Source: Magnetospirillum sp. ME-1
GTDB taxonomy: Bacteria; Pseudomonadota; Alphaproteobacteria; Rhodospirillales; Magnetospirillaceae
Direction: 5' to 3'
DNA length: 64,000 nt
NCBI RefSeq assembly: GCF_002105535.1
Contig: NZ_CP015848.1
Coordinates: 2,408,624-2,472,623, forward strand
Positions 24,448-32,985 of this stretch are shown here, one piece after another. The notes beneath the pieces are model-generated. The model was not told the DNA's origin, did not search any database, and saw nothing but the letters and a program-made list of their open reading frames with translations. A program made the position numbers and the translations under genes. Positions within the stretch are counted from its first letter, which is position 1. Each line of letters starts with the position of its first letter.

Positions 24448-25776
24448 TTAAAGTTCAAATGGAGGTAAGCCAAATAGATCGTTTATGTTGTCCATTAACT
24501 TATCTGAAGCTGAATTCCGATGCACACGCTTCAATTCATCTTTGCGATGTAGCGGCTCCAGGTGACCATAATATTTTTCGATCATCTGCACGCTGGTTCC
24601 CATGTTCTGGGCCAGCAAATAGACATCATTGACGCCGCCATAAACAATTCTAAAATGTGCATATGTGTGCCTGAGTGAATAAATTGTTATTTTTCCATTT
24701 TGATGTTCGTCATGTGTTATTCCGCAATAAGCGAGTAGCTCATTAAAACTTCTTTTAAAATCGTGAATCGGCTCATCTTTTTGATAATCCCTCCACAGAT
24801 AATCCGTTGGCCTTGGAAAGGGATTTTCTTCTTCATCACTAATATCTCTCCCATATAGAGCTTGATGGACATCGTGAAGGAAAGAAATAATCCCGCTGAA
24901 ACCGGCTACGCCGACGACCTTTCGCACTTTGGTTTTGCTTTCTTGAAGGACAACGTAACCGTCCTTTATGTCCATAAACCGTAATCGCCGAGCCTCGCCA
25001 GGGCGAAGACCGGTCATCACCATGAACTGTATATAGACGGCTAAAAGTTGGCGGTAGTATAGGGTCTGGCCATTTGGGACAAGCATGCTTCGCTCCCATG
25101 ATGCTGCGACCAGTTTCTGATACTGCTCGCGGGATAAAGCACCACGGGAATTGACTTTCCCGGCGACAGATTTGAAGTGGGCAAGCTCGCGATCATTCAA
25201 ATAACCTTGGCTAACTGCCTTCTGAAATACACCTCGAAGCACGATATCTTCGCGTGCCAATGTCCTTGCCGCTGGTATGGATCGCTTGGGTTTTCGTTTG
25301 TAGGTTCGACCGTCACGGACGAAAGAAATCTCTGCAACATCCTTGCCGGGGCCGGAAATCCAGAAATCTTTCCTCCACTTCCGATATTCAACGACATCCT
25401 TGCTCTTGATCGTCGAAATCACCCGATCTCCGAAAAAGGCCATCACATAGCGGTCAAGGATGCCCCTGAAATTATTCTTGTCCCGTTCATTGAGATCGCT
25501 GGCGGAAATGTCCTCGTACCAACTCTCTGCGATTTGGCGGAAGGTCTTTCGGTCGAGTGGGATGCCGTATTCTTCGGCGAAGCGAATGCGGTCCAGATGC
25601 CGTTCTGCGACACGTCCGGCTTCGACCTGATCGGATGTCTTGGTTGAAAAGCGATCCACTTTTTGGTCAGGGCGGGTGACTGACGCATGCCAGATATCCG
25701 ACTTGGTATCGCCGCGACGGTAAAGGCGAATGGCACCGCCTTTGATCGTAAATCCATCCCGCTCGAACTTGCCCAT
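24448..25776 (-). CDS. tyrosine-type integrase of the island
   Basis: 442 residues from the ATG at 25776 (GGGGTGG upstream); an upstream ATG at 25809 adds 11. An Arm/core-binding region (about 80-190) precedes the catalytic domain. R258 (TGLRPGEARRL), R369-H370 (YSLRHTYAHF) and the likely nucleophile Y403 (KYYGHLEP) are visible. The gene ends facing into the island and starts about 210 bp from the 3' end of tRNA-Arg(CCT), the classic place for an island integrase. It is probably the enzyme that inserted the whole left part of the window. Confidence 0.93.
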   Translation of the reverse strand: MGKFERDGFTIKGGAIRLYRRGDTKSDIWHASVTRPDQKVDRFSTKTSDQVEAGRVAERHLDRIRFAEEYGIPLDRKTFRQIAESWYEDISASDLNERDKNNFRGILDRYVMAFFGDRVISTIKSKDVVEYRKWRKDFWISGPGKDVAEISFVRDGRTYKRKPKRSIPAARTLAREDIVLRGVFQKAVSQGYLNDRELAHFKSVAGKVNSRGALSREQYQKLVAASWERSMLVPNGQTLYYRQLLAVYIQFMVMTGLRPGEARRLRFMDIKDGYVVLQESKTKVRKVVGVAGFSGIISFLHDVHQALYGRDISDEEENPFPRPTDYLWRDYQKDEPIHDFKRSFNELLAYCGITHDEHQNGKITIYSLRHTYAHFRIVYGGVNDVYLLAQNMGTSVQMIEKYYGHLEPLHRKDELKRVHRNSASDKLMDNINDLFGLPPFEL

Positions 25777-25987
25777 GACGCCACCCCAAAAGCCGGATTC
25801 GAGGGCCATCCGCGTGTGAGTCTGTGAGTCAGATGTGAGTCACACATCGCCGACCGGAAATCGATCTTTGTGGATTGTATTGAGATTCCTGGGCTTTGGA
25901 AAGTCGCGTGAGTCAGTGTGAGTCGGCAACCCCACTGACCTGCTGCCATGTTGGCATTGCATAACATATTGAAATTACTGAAGAAAA

Positions 25988-26064
<77 letters not shown>

Positions 26065-26302
26065 GCGGGTCGGTGGCGGTCGGGCGGGTTATATCATTCC
26101 GGCGGGGCGGGGTGGAAGGGTGATTCGGTCGCCCCGCTCCTTCCGGCGCCCTCGGCAACCCGCCCCTGACCCTAGCCCTGCTTGACGCTGGGGCGAGGGC
26201 TTTCTACAGTGACTGTTCCCACGCGATGATCATTCCGCGTGGTGACGGGCGGGTGGTCGCGTTCCCCCTGTCCGCCGTTGGAATTCGACAAGGAACCTGC
26301 CT

Positions 26303-26617
26303 ATGAAAGTTGTGACCGATTCCTCGTTCGAGGCCGAGGTGCTCAAGGCTTCCGGCCCTGTTCTGGTGGATTTCTGGGCCGAATGGTGCGGTCCCTGCCG
26401 CCAGATCGCTCCGGCGCTCGAGGAACTCTCCAAGGACAGGGCCGACAAGATCACCGTCGCCAAGATCAACATCGACGAGAATCCGGGCACCCCGGGGAAG
26501 TATGGGGTGCGCGGCATTCCCACCCTGATGATCTTCAAGGACGGCCAGGTGGCCGCCACCAAGATCGGCGCCCTGCCCAAGAGCAAGCTTTACGAATGGG
26601 TGGATTCCAGCCTGTAG
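26303..26617 (+). CDS. trxA: thioredoxin
   Basis: 104 residues, the normal length. The active site W28-C29-G30-P31-C32 and the cis-Pro P73 (RGIPTL) are present. It reduces disulfides in cytosolic proteins with electrons from thioredoxin reductase. AGGAA precedes the ATG. It is the first core gene after the island and tRNA. Confidence 0.97.
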   Translation: MKVVTDSSFEAEVLKASGPVLVDFWAEWCGPCRQIAPALEELSKDRADKITVAKINIDENPGTPGKYGVRGIPTLMIFKDGQVAATKIGALPKSKLYEWVDSSL

Positions 26618-26693
26618 CAACGGCCGGAATCATCCTTCACCGAATGATCGAGCCCCGCTTGCGCGGGGCTCGATGCGCTTCTCGGGGCAAACC

Positions 26694-26924
26694 ATGGCCG
26701 TTTTCGACGAGCAGAGCCGCCAGCGGCTGATCACGTTTCTTCAGCAATCCTTCGACGACGACAACGCCGCCGACATGGAGTGCTTCGCCCGGAATTTCCT
26801 GCACAACGGCGCCCTGTGGGACCGGCTGGCGGATCTGTTCCCCACCGCGTCGGCCTCGGCCATGCGCGCGGCCATGACCGAAGCTTTCGCCACGTGGCAG
26901 AAGAGCCGCCAGACCCTGCACTGA
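26694..26924 (+). CDS. small hypothetical protein
   Basis: 76 residues from the ATG at 26694. It appears fully helical, with two amphipathic helices ('QRLITFLQQSFDDDNAADMECFARNFL' and 'ASAMRAAMTEAFATWQKS'). GC-rich core codon use supports it. Unknown function; it lies 77 bp after trxA. Confidence 0.6.
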   Translation: MAVFDEQSRQRLITFLQQSFDDDNAADMECFARNFLHNGALWDRLADLFPTASASAMRAAMTEAFATWQKSRQTLH

Positions 26925-26928
26925 ACGC

Positions 26929-27138
26929 TCAGTCCTCGAGCGTGAAGCCCACCTTGAGCACCACCTGCCAGTGGGCCACCTGCCCCTTGTCGATGTGGCC
27001 GCGCGTCTCGGTGACCTCGAACCAGCGCAGGTTGCGGATGGTCTCCGACGCCTTGGCCACCGCGTTGCGGATGGCGTCCTCGTAGGACTTGTCCGAACTG
27101 CCGGCCAGTTCGACGATCTTGTAGACGTGCTCTCCCAT
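26929..27138 (-). CDS. dodecin
   Basis: 69 residues from the ATG at 27138 (AAGGGGA ribosome-binding site). The sequence '[18 protein letters not shown]', '[15 protein letters not shown]' and '[12 protein letters not shown]' is characteristic of dodecins. They form hollow 12-mers that bind flavins (with the Trp at 'LRW') and buffer free FMN or its breakdown products. A 12-bp-stem hairpin lies just upstream of the ribosome-binding site. Confidence 0.95.
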   Translation of the reverse strand: MGEHVYKIVELAGSSDKSYEDAIRNAVAKASETIRNLRWFEVTETRGHIDKGQVAHWQVVLKVGFTLED

Positions 27139-27151
27139 GATGATTCCCCTT

Positions 27152-27184
27152 AGAGCGTGATGCCCAAAATGTGCATCACGCTCT
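27152..27184. repeat. perfect inverted repeat in the dodecin 5' leader
   Basis: AGAGCGTGATGC (27152-27163), a 9-bp loop, and GCATCACGCTCT (27173-27184). It ends 13 bp before the dodecin ATG. It may be a palindromic intergenic element of the kind common in alphaproteobacteria, or a regulatory hairpin. The remaining spacer to 27440 has no gene. Confidence 0.75.
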
Positions 27185-27440
27185 CTCAGTTTATTTGTTG
27201 ACCCTCGCCGGGCGCGCGCCTCCGCGCGCTTGGCCGCGCCCTCAATGGGCGCAGGAGCACCGCGCCTCATATTTGAGGCTCGATGCTCTAATCCAGGCCC
27301 GGGCATCACCTGGATATGGGATTGCGGGCCCGTCGCCGCCAGCCCCGCGGCTTAAATCGGTATTCGAGTGCCGGATTAAGCGATTGACGCGGCCTCCCGC
27401 CCCCGATACCCTTCGCTTAGATCTTCCCTGACGAGAGGCG

Positions 27441-27944
27441 ATGATGGGCTATTCCCTGGCAGAATTTCTGGCACATGCCATTGCTTTGGAGACCGAGGCG
27501 GCCGAGCGTTACGCCGAGCTGGCCGACATGATGGAGGCCCACAACAACCTGGAGACCGCCGCGGTGTTCCGCGACATGGCGCGTTTCTCCACCCTGCACG
27601 GCGACGAGATCCGGCAGCGTTCGCGCGCACTGGAACTGCCCAAGCTGATGAGCTGGCAGTACCGCTGGAAGACTCCGCCGGAGGTGGGCGACGAGAACGA
27701 CATCCACTACCTGATGACGCCCTATCACGCGCTGCGCTATGCCCGCGACAACGAGATCCGCGGCATGGAGTACTACAAGGACGCCGCCGCCAGTTCCACC
27801 GACCCCGAGGTGCGGCGCCTGGGCACCGACTTCGCTGCGGAAGAGGCCGAGCACGTGGTGGCGCTGGACAAGTGGATCGAAAAAACCCCGCGCCCCTCCA
27901 TCACCTGGAGCGAGGATGCCGACCCCGCCCAGTCGGGGGAATAG
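27441..27944 (+). CDS. ferritin-like (rubrerythrin-type) di-iron protein
   Basis: 167 residues with GAGAGG before the ATG. The four-helix pattern has Glu residues in 'ALETEAAERYAELADMM', Glu/His in 'TLHGDEI', 'DNEIRGMEYYKDAA' and 'AAEEAEHVVALDKW', the metal ligands of the ferritin/rubrerythrin family. There is no C-terminal rubredoxin Cys pair. It probably binds a di-iron centre and acts in iron or peroxide handling in the cytosol. A terminator follows. Confidence 0.85.
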   Translation: MMGYSLAEFLAHAIALETEAAERYAELADMMEAHNNLETAAVFRDMARFSTLHGDEIRQRSRALELPKLMSWQYRWKTPPEVGDENDIHYLMTPYHALRYARDNEIRGMEYYKDAAASSTDPEVRRLGTDFAAEEAEHVVALDKWIEKTPRPSITWSEDADPAQSGE

Positions 27945-27963
27945 GCGGTTCGACGGTACTGGT

Positions 27964-27992
27964 GAAAGGGGGCCTTGCGGCCCCCTTTTCTT
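27964..27992 (+). terminator. intrinsic terminator
   Basis: AAAGGGGGCC-TTGC-GGCCCCCTTTT followed by CTTTT. It lies 18 bp after the ferritin-like gene and also separates it from the prophage, whose last gene converges on it. Confidence 0.9.
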
Positions 27993-27993
27993 T

Positions 27994-28512
27994 TCAGCCG
28001 CGCAGGGTCTTGTCGTGGCTGCGCTTGACCACGGCGACGCCCAGCACGCCGAGCGCGATGCCCCAGATGGGCGAGGTGTTGACCAGGGCGGCGATGATGC
28101 CCGGCGCCTGGGCGGGCTCGGCGATGATGGCCCAGGAAACGGCGCCCATGGTGGCGGTCCAGGTGGCCGCCACGGCATAGCCGAAGGTGGGCCGCCAGCA
28201 GCGGACATAGCGGTCGTCCGAAGCGGCCTCGGCCCGCATGGTGGCGTTGATCTCGGCCAGCTGGCGGGTTTCTTCCCGCGCCAGCTCGACCTCGTGGGCC
28301 AGCCAGGCCTGCTGCAATTGCAGCGCCAGGGCGGGATCGGCCTTGATGGCGGCCAGGGCGTCGTCGCCGGTCGGCTTGCCGGTGACGGTGCGCGCCACGC
28401 CGACCACCTGATCGGCGACCTTGGCCGCGCCTTCGGCGTCGTCGCCACCGATCCAGCGGATCAGGCCGGGAACGAACTGGGCGAGGCCCAGCGCGATGGT
28501 GATGGGGTCCAT
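27994..28512 (-). CDS. phage holin, three-TM type
   Basis: 172 residues from the ATG at 28512. The layout is an N-terminal amphipathic start (MDPITIALGLAQFVPGLIRWIGG), a long charged helix with 'AWLAHEVELAREETRQLAEINATMRAEAASDDRYVRCWRP', and two hydrophobic segments at about 118-135 and 150-165. 'RYVRCWRP' is typical of the holins found in gene-transfer agents and related prophages. It would open the inner membrane for lysis; I see no endolysin gene next to it. Confidence 0.75.
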   Translation of the reverse strand: MDPITIALGLAQFVPGLIRWIGGDDAEGAAKVADQVVGVARTVTGKPTGDDALAAIKADPALALQLQQAWLAHEVELAREETRQLAEINATMRAEAASDDRYVRCWRPTFGYAVAATWTATMGAVSWAIIAEPAQAPGIIAALVNTSPIWGIALGVLGVAVVKRSHDKTLRG

Positions 28513-28522
28513 GGCGGGGCTC

Positions 28523-28822
28523 CTAACGCGTGGCCGACTGGACACCGTCCAGCTTGCCCTCGATGCGGACCAGATGTTCGGTCAGCCGCTGCTCCACATC
28601 CTTGAGATAGCCGGTGGTGGCGTAGCTCTTGGCCACCTCCAGCTTGTAGGCGGCCAGTGCCTCGCGGGCCTGGCCCATGCCCACGTCGAACCGGTGCTCC
28701 AGCTCGTCGATGCGATGGTCGGCCTCGTGACGGACCCGCCAGACGGTCATGGCCATGGCGCCCAGGACGGGCAGCTCGACGGCGGTGATCCACCAGCGGG
28801 GATCGAAAGCGATGGAATCCAT
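28523..28822 (-). CDS. small membrane-anchored coiled-coil phage protein
   Basis: 99 residues from the ATG at 28822. One hydrophobic segment (about 10-28, WWITAVELPVLGAMAMTVW) is followed by a long charged coiled coil. Such proteins often lie beside phage holins and may be a spanin-like or holin partner. The function is inferred from position only. Confidence 0.55.
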   Translation of the reverse strand: MDSIAFDPRWWITAVELPVLGAMAMTVWRVRHEADHRIDELEHRFDVGMGQAREALAAYKLEVAKSYATTGYLKDVEQRLTEHLVRIEGKLDGVQSATR

Positions 28823-28839
28823 GGAAACTCTCCTCGGAG

Positions 28840-30324
28840 TCAAAATTCAAAATCGGAATGGGCCACCACCGCCCGGCCGCCGGGCCGCCAGTCGGGGCGG
28901 CCGGCGGTAGCGGACAGCGGGCGCGACAGGCGCACGGGTTGGGACAAAAGGCAGCCGGCGACGGCGTCCAGGCCGTCGTCGCGGCCCTTGCCCCCCGGTT
29001 GCCATTCGCGCATCTCGGCGATGAAGGGGGTGTCCCAGACGCTGCGGTGGACGTTCAGCGCGCCGGCGGCCAGCACCGCGTCGAAGGCATCGATGATGCG
29101 CTGGTCCTTGGCCCGCTTGGAGGCCGCCTCGAGGACGGCGCAGGCGATACCGGCGCCGCCCAGTTCCCGGCGCAGCAGGCCGGGCAGGAAGCGCCCCAGG
29201 CCGTTGGTCTCCAACTGCACCGCCGGCAGGTGCAGGTCGGCGGCGAAGCGGGCCACCTGACGGCAGAGCTGGGTGGCCTCGTCGGTCTCGGTGCGGGCGG
29301 GGTCGTGTTCGAGATAGCGCACCCGGTGCAGCCAGTACAGGCCGTCCTCGTCGGTGAACAGCGCCGCCACCACCGAAGCGTCGCCCTTGCCGGGGGCGCC
29401 GTAGGCCGGGTCCCACCAGCAGGCGGCCGAGACCATGCGCCTGGCTCCGATGGTCAGCAGCGGCACGCCGTTGCCCTCGCCATAGGACAGCTCGGCCTCG
29501 TACAGGCGCAGGCGGTCGGGATCGAGGCGGCCATCGGCGATGTTGACGGGGCGCAGCATCATCTGGCTGTCGAACTTGTTGGGGCCCGAGCGTTTGCGCA
29601 GGCTTCCGATGCGTTCGGGCGGAAAGCGCTCGGGCCAGGCGGAGCGGCCCTTGGGATCGATCAGCGGCAGCTCCAGGCGGTGGAAGCCGTCGAGGAAGGG
29701 GCGGCTTTCACCCGCCTCCAGCCGGGCCCGGTCGGCGTAGATGGTGTAGTAGGAATGCGGCGTGCCGACGTAGAGCTGAGTGCCGCCCGGCACCATCACG
29801 TACTCGATTTCGGCCAGGCGTTCGCGCAAATCGGCCCGCTTGGGCGCCGAGTCACAAGTGTTGGGCACCTCCACGTCGTCGCAGATGACGATCTCGGCGC
29901 GACTGCCGGTGATGTTGGCGCCGATGCCCTTGGCCACCATGGACGGGTCGCGCAGCTCGCCCGGGCGGTTGACGGTGAACTGGTCGGCGGCCCACTGGTC
30001 GCGGCGCCTGGGCTTCAGCCCTTGAGTCAGCGGATGGCGCTCGACGATGCGCTTGACGTTCCTGACCATCTTCTTGGCCAGGGCGAAATCGGCGGCCAGC
30101 ACCATGATGCGCAGATCGGGATTGACCGCCAGCACCCAGGCGCAGAACAGGCCGACGATGGTGGACTTGCCGCTGGAGCGGAAGGCCATCAGCAGCAATT
30201 CCCGTTCCCGCCCATGCCAGCGCGCCGCCAGCCAGCGGGCCATACGCAACTGGTGCCGGGGCGTGCCCAGCCCCAACCGCTCGTTCCAGATCCAGACGAA
30301 TTCGGGAAAGTTGACGGATTTCAT
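28840..30324 (-). CDS. phage terminase large subunit
   Basis: 494 residues from the ATG at 30324, which has GAGGAGG 5 bp upstream. The ATPase domain has a Walker A motif FRSSGKST (48-55) and Walker B at about 143-150 (EIVICDDVE). The nuclease domain has 'CWWDPAYG', 'ETNGLGR' and a late 'DDGLDAVAG' Asp cluster. It would cut and pump phage DNA into capsids. No portal gene for it to dock on is found in the window. The ATG overlaps the stop of a 25-codon gene (ATGA). Confidence 0.93.
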   Translation of the reverse strand: MKSVNFPEFVWIWNERLGLGTPRHQLRMARWLAARWHGRERELLLMAFRSSGKSTIVGLFCAWVLAVNPDLRIMVLAADFALAKKMVRNVKRIVERHPLTQGLKPRRRDQWAADQFTVNRPGELRDPSMVAKGIGANITGSRAEIVICDDVEVPNTCDSAPKRADLRERLAEIEYVMVPGGTQLYVGTPHSYYTIYADRARLEAGESRPFLDGFHRLELPLIDPKGRSAWPERFPPERIGSLRKRSGPNKFDSQMMLRPVNIADGRLDPDRLRLYEAELSYGEGNGVPLLTIGARRMVSAACWWDPAYGAPGKGDASVVAALFTDEDGLYWLHRVRYLEHDPARTETDEATQLCRQVARFAADLHLPAVQLETNGLGRFLPGLLRRELGGAGIACAVLEAASKRAKDQRIIDAFDAVLAAGALNVHRSVWDTPFIAEMREWQPGGKGRDDGLDAVAGCLLSQPVRLSRPLSATAGRPDWRPGGRAVVAHSDFEF

Positions 30325-30398
30325 TGCTCCTCCTCGTCGCTGTCGTCCAAGGCGTCGGGGGCGGCACGTGCGTGCATGCCGGATAGAGCCTCGGCCAT
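30321..30398 (-). CDS. 25-residue phage peptide, internally deleted paralogue
   Basis: ATG 30398 to TGA 30321, overlapping the terminase ATG by 4 bp. The peptide starts MAEALSGMHAR and ends ARAAPDALDDSDEEEQ. The 99-residue protein at 32297-32596 starts MAEDMTGLRTR and ends ARAALDAIDESDEEV. It therefore looks like the same gene with its centre removed. Translational coupling to the terminase may be why it persists. Confidence 0.55.
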   Translation of the reverse strand: MAEALSGMHARAAPDALDDSDEEEQ

Positions 30399-30425
30399 GT
30401 TTGGTTTCCTTTTGGCGGTGAAGGG

Positions 30426-30465
30426 GAAAAAGCCCCAGCCGCCCCTGGGATGGGGCGGCTGGGGC
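30426..30465 (-). terminator. intrinsic terminator after tail fibre 2
   Basis: A perfect 14-bp stem GCCCCAGCCGCCCC / GGGGCGGCTGGGGC with a 6-bp loop, followed on the minus strand by TTTTT. It stands between tail fibre 2 and the terminase pair. Confidence 0.9.
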
Positions 30466-30510
30466 GAGCTCCGTGGTTGCGACAGGTTTGAAGCCGAGCA
30501 CCCTGAGGAC

Positions 30511-32226
30511 TCAGTACCTCAGCATCAACACCCCGGCCGTCCCGTCGGTCGCAATACCGCCGCGTAATCCTCCGACGCCGACGGTAACGGGAATGCTCTG
30601 CCCGGGGGTAACCGAACAAATGGCCAGAACGACGCCCCCACGTCCGCCGGAGCCGATATTGCCGTTGCCATTGTTTCCGTACGTGGTGAGCGGGACCTTG
30701 CTGACCACGCCAAGCACTCCACTATTCGCGATATTACCAGTTCCATCGGCTCCAACTCCGCCTCTAACCCCTCCCTGTCCTCCATAAGCGGTTACGAGCG
30801 TGCCGAAGGTTGTGTTGCCGCCCGTACCAGCGATATCCAAGGGATAGGCAATTTCAATGCCGCCCCCGCCGCCGCCAATCGCCATCAGCGCCACGGCTGT
30901 AACACCACTTGGAACGATGAAGGTCCCATTGCTGGTAAAGGTTTGGACGTTGCTGAACGGAGAGCCACCCGAGATGGCCGACAGCGCCGCCCAAGTGCCG
31001 TCCCCACGCAGGAACGACGAGGCATTGGCGGTGCCGCTGCCCAGCCGGGTGGTCGAAACCGTGCCGGAAGCCAGTGCGGAAGCATTCAGGGAGGTGACCG
31101 CCGAACCATCCACCGCCGGCAGTTTGCCTGAGGCTTCCAGCATCACCACCTGCCCGGCGGCGGTGCCGATGTCCTTGGTGGCGGCGCTGCCCAGGCCGAG
31201 CGTAACCCGCTGGGCCGCCGCGTCGGCGTCGTCGAGCAGGGCCTTGCCGGCATCGCTCAGGTTGGCGGCGATCCAATCCAGATCGGCGTCATGGGCCTGG
31301 ACCGACGAACCGATATCGGCGGCCTGCAAAGCGCTGTCGGCCTTGGCGCCCTGGGCGGCGGTGGCGAAATCGGCCATATCGTGGCTAGCCGCCGAGCCCA
31401 GGTCCGGCTTGCCGGAAAGATCGTTGTACGCGCCCGATGACGCCACAGAGGCCAGCCCCAGCGTAACCCGCTGGGCCGCCGCGTCGGCGTCGTCGAGCAG
31501 GGCCTTGCCGGCATCGCTCAGGTTGGTGGCGATCCAATCCAGATCGGCGTCATGGGCCTGGACCGACGAACCGATATCGGCAGCCTGCAAGGCGCTGTCG
31601 GCCTTGGCGCCCTGGGCGGCGGTGGCGAAGTCGGCTTCGGCATGGGTCGCGGCGCTGCCCAGGCCCAGGTTGATCCGCGCCTGCGCCTTGTCGGGCAGGT
31701 CGGCCAGGTTCTGGCTCTTGCGCAGTATGTCCGAGGCGTCCACCTGGGCGAGGTTGACCAGGGCGTCGGCCGAGCCGTTCCAGCCGAGCACCTTGCCGGC
31801 CTCGGGCTCGGGCAGGGTCAGGTCCACGGGACGCGACAGGTCGGAGCCGGCCGAGCGCTTGATGGCCCGGCCGCTTTCCTCGGCCAGTTCCTGAAGAGCC
31901 GCCACAGTCTGGTCCACCACATCGTTCAACTCGTGCGGGGTAGGGGCGCGCTCGTCCAGGAAGTCGTCGGTGCGGGCATAGGTCTGGCGGCGGCGAATGG
32001 TGATCCGCTGACCGTCGGCCGGCGCCGTGGCGAACACCACCGCGCCGCCCTCGGAGCTGCCGGCGCCGCGGATGCTGAAGCCGCCGGTGGCCGGATGGCC
32101 GCCGACCAGGACCTCCAGGTCGGCCGCCGTAAAGATCGGGAAGGGAAAGTCGAAGACCTTGCGGCTGCCGTCGGCGCTGTCCTGCACGATGGGGGAAAGG
32201 TCGGGAATCCGGATATGGGACGTCAT
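30511..32226 (-). CDS. phage tail fibre 2
   Basis: 571 residues. Residues 1-150 match the T7-type tail-fibre N-terminal fold that attaches fibre to tail ('FDFPFPIFTAADLEVLVGG', 'IRRRQTYARTDDFLDERAPTPHELN'). The middle holds two nearly identical blocks ('GAKADSALQAADIGSSVQAHD' then 'LDWIATNLSDAGKALLDDAD'), coded by repeats at 31201-31374 and 31462-31635. 'SFLRGDGTWAAL' leads into a Gly-rich C-terminal tip (GGGGGGIE, GGQGGVRGG) that would contact the host. It follows an intrinsic terminator. Confidence 0.88.
   Translation of the reverse strand: MTSHIRIPDLSPIVQDSADGSRKVFDFPFPIFTAADLEVLVGGHPATGGFSIRGAGSSEGGAVVFATAPADGQRITIRRRQTYARTDDFLDERAPTPHELNDVVDQTVAALQELAEESGRAIKRSAGSDLSRPVDLTLPEPEAGKVLGWNGSADALVNLAQVDASDILRKSQNLADLPDKAQARINLGLGSAATHAEADFATAAQGAKADSALQAADIGSSVQAHDADLDWIATNLSDAGKALLDDADAAAQRVTLGLASVASSGAYNDLSGKPDLGSAASHDMADFATAAQGAKADSALQAADIGSSVQAHDADLDWIAANLSDAGKALLDDADAAAQRVTLGLGSAATKDIGTAAGQVVMLEASGKLPAVDGSAVTSLNASALASGTVSTTRLGSGTANASSFLRGDGTWAALSAISGGSPFSNVQTFTSNGTFIVPSGVTAVALMAIGGGGGGIEIAYPLDIAGTGGNTTFGTLVTAYGGQGGVRGGVGADGTGNIANSGVLGVVSKVPLTTYGNNGNGNIGSGGRGGVVLAICSVTPGQSIPVTVGVGGLRGGIATDGTAGVLMLRY
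31201..31635. repeat. direct repeat of about 174 bp inside tail fibre 2
   Basis: 31201-31374 and 31462-31635 are nearly identical, offset by 261 bp (87 codons). They code for the repeated shaft segment of the fibre. High DNA identity means a recent duplication or ongoing gene conversion. Confidence 0.9.
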
Positions 32227-32246
32227 TGTTTGTTCCTTTCAGGCAT

Positions 32247-32279
32247 AAAAAAGTCCGCCGGCCGGGATGGCCGGCGGAC
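32247..32279 (-). terminator. intrinsic terminator
   Basis: Stem GTCCGCCGGCC / GGCCGGCGGAC (32253-32263 with 32269-32279) and a T run on the minus strand. It follows the 99-residue protein gene. Confidence 0.9.
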
Positions 32280-32296
32280 GGATGGGACGAGATGGC

Positions 32297-32596
32297 TCAC
32301 ACCTCCTCGTCAGACTCGTCGATGGCGTCAAGAGCGGCACGGGCCCCGGCCAGAAGGCGCTCGAAACCGTCGTCGCCGTCAGGCTCGGACGACCCCTCGG
32401 CCCAGCGGGCCAGCTTCACCAGCAGGTCCACATGGGCCAGCGCCGCCTTGGCCGCCGCGTGCCAGGCGGCGAAGCCCTTGGCGTCGGCCGGCGGCGCGCT
32501 GGCGGTGAACTCCTCGTACCCGGCCAGGGCCGCCGCCACGTGGTCGGGCAGGCTGGCGGCCAGCCGGGTGCGCAGGCCGGTCATGTCCTCGGCCAT
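32297..32596 (-). CDS. small acidic phage protein
   Basis: 99 residues from the ATG at 32596. Helical, Ala-rich, with an acidic C-terminus (DAIDESDEEV). It lies between two terminators, so it may have its own promoter. A much shorter relative is at 30321-30398. It may be a fibre assembly or chaperone protein, but this is a guess from position. Confidence 0.6.
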   Translation of the reverse strand: MAEDMTGLRTRLAASLPDHVAAALAGYEEFTASAPPADAKGFAAWHAAAKAALAHVDLLVKLARWAEGSSEPDGDDGFERLLAGARAALDAIDESDEEV

Positions 32597-32631
32597 GGTT
32601 GGTCTCCTCTTGGCTATGGCGGAAAAAGAAA

Positions 32632-32661
32632 ACCCCGCCGCCCGGAGACGGGCGGCGGGGT
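32632..32661 (-). terminator. intrinsic terminator
   Basis: Stem ACCCCGCCGCCCG / CGGGCGGCGGGGT with a GAGA loop and TTTTCTTTTT on the minus strand. It follows the 98-residue protein gene. Confidence 0.88.
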
Positions 32662-32686
32662 CTTCCCCTTTCAAGGGAAAGAGGAA

Positions 32687-32983
32687 TCAGGTGACGAGAG
32701 CGGCCCGCAGCGTGGCCGCCCGGGCATTGAGTTCGGCCAGCATCGCCATATCGGCGGACTCGGGCGAAAGCCCGGCGGTCTGCGCCTCCAGGATGGCCCG
32801 CAGGGGCCGCACGCTCCGGGAATCGATCCGGGCCAATTCGGCCTGGATGAGCGCCCGGGCTTCCTCGGCCTCGCGCTGGCCGACAGCGGCGCGACGCGTC
32901 AGGAGGTCCTGTTCCTCCTCGGCGGTCAAGGGGACCTGGACGGCCATGCCGGCCTCCAGATCGGCAACGACACGATGGTTCAT
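32687..32983 (-). CDS. small coiled-coil phage protein
   Basis: 98 residues. 'VQVPLTAEEEQDLLTRRAAV' followed by a long helix resembles the short proteins that come after tail-fibre genes and help fibre assembly. It starts 3 bp after the stop of tail fibre 1. Function inferred from position. Confidence 0.6.
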   Translation of the reverse strand: MNHRVVADLEAGMAVQVPLTAEEEQDLLTRRAAVGQREAEEARALIQAELARIDSRSVRPLRAILEAQTAGLSPESADMAMLAELNARAATLRAALVT

Positions 32984-32985
32984 CT

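Noticed and set aside
28858-30567. A 569-codon plus-strand frame opposite the terminase
   Set aside because: It is a shadow of the terminase gene caused by high GC at third positions; the minus strand has clear Walker and nuclease motifs.
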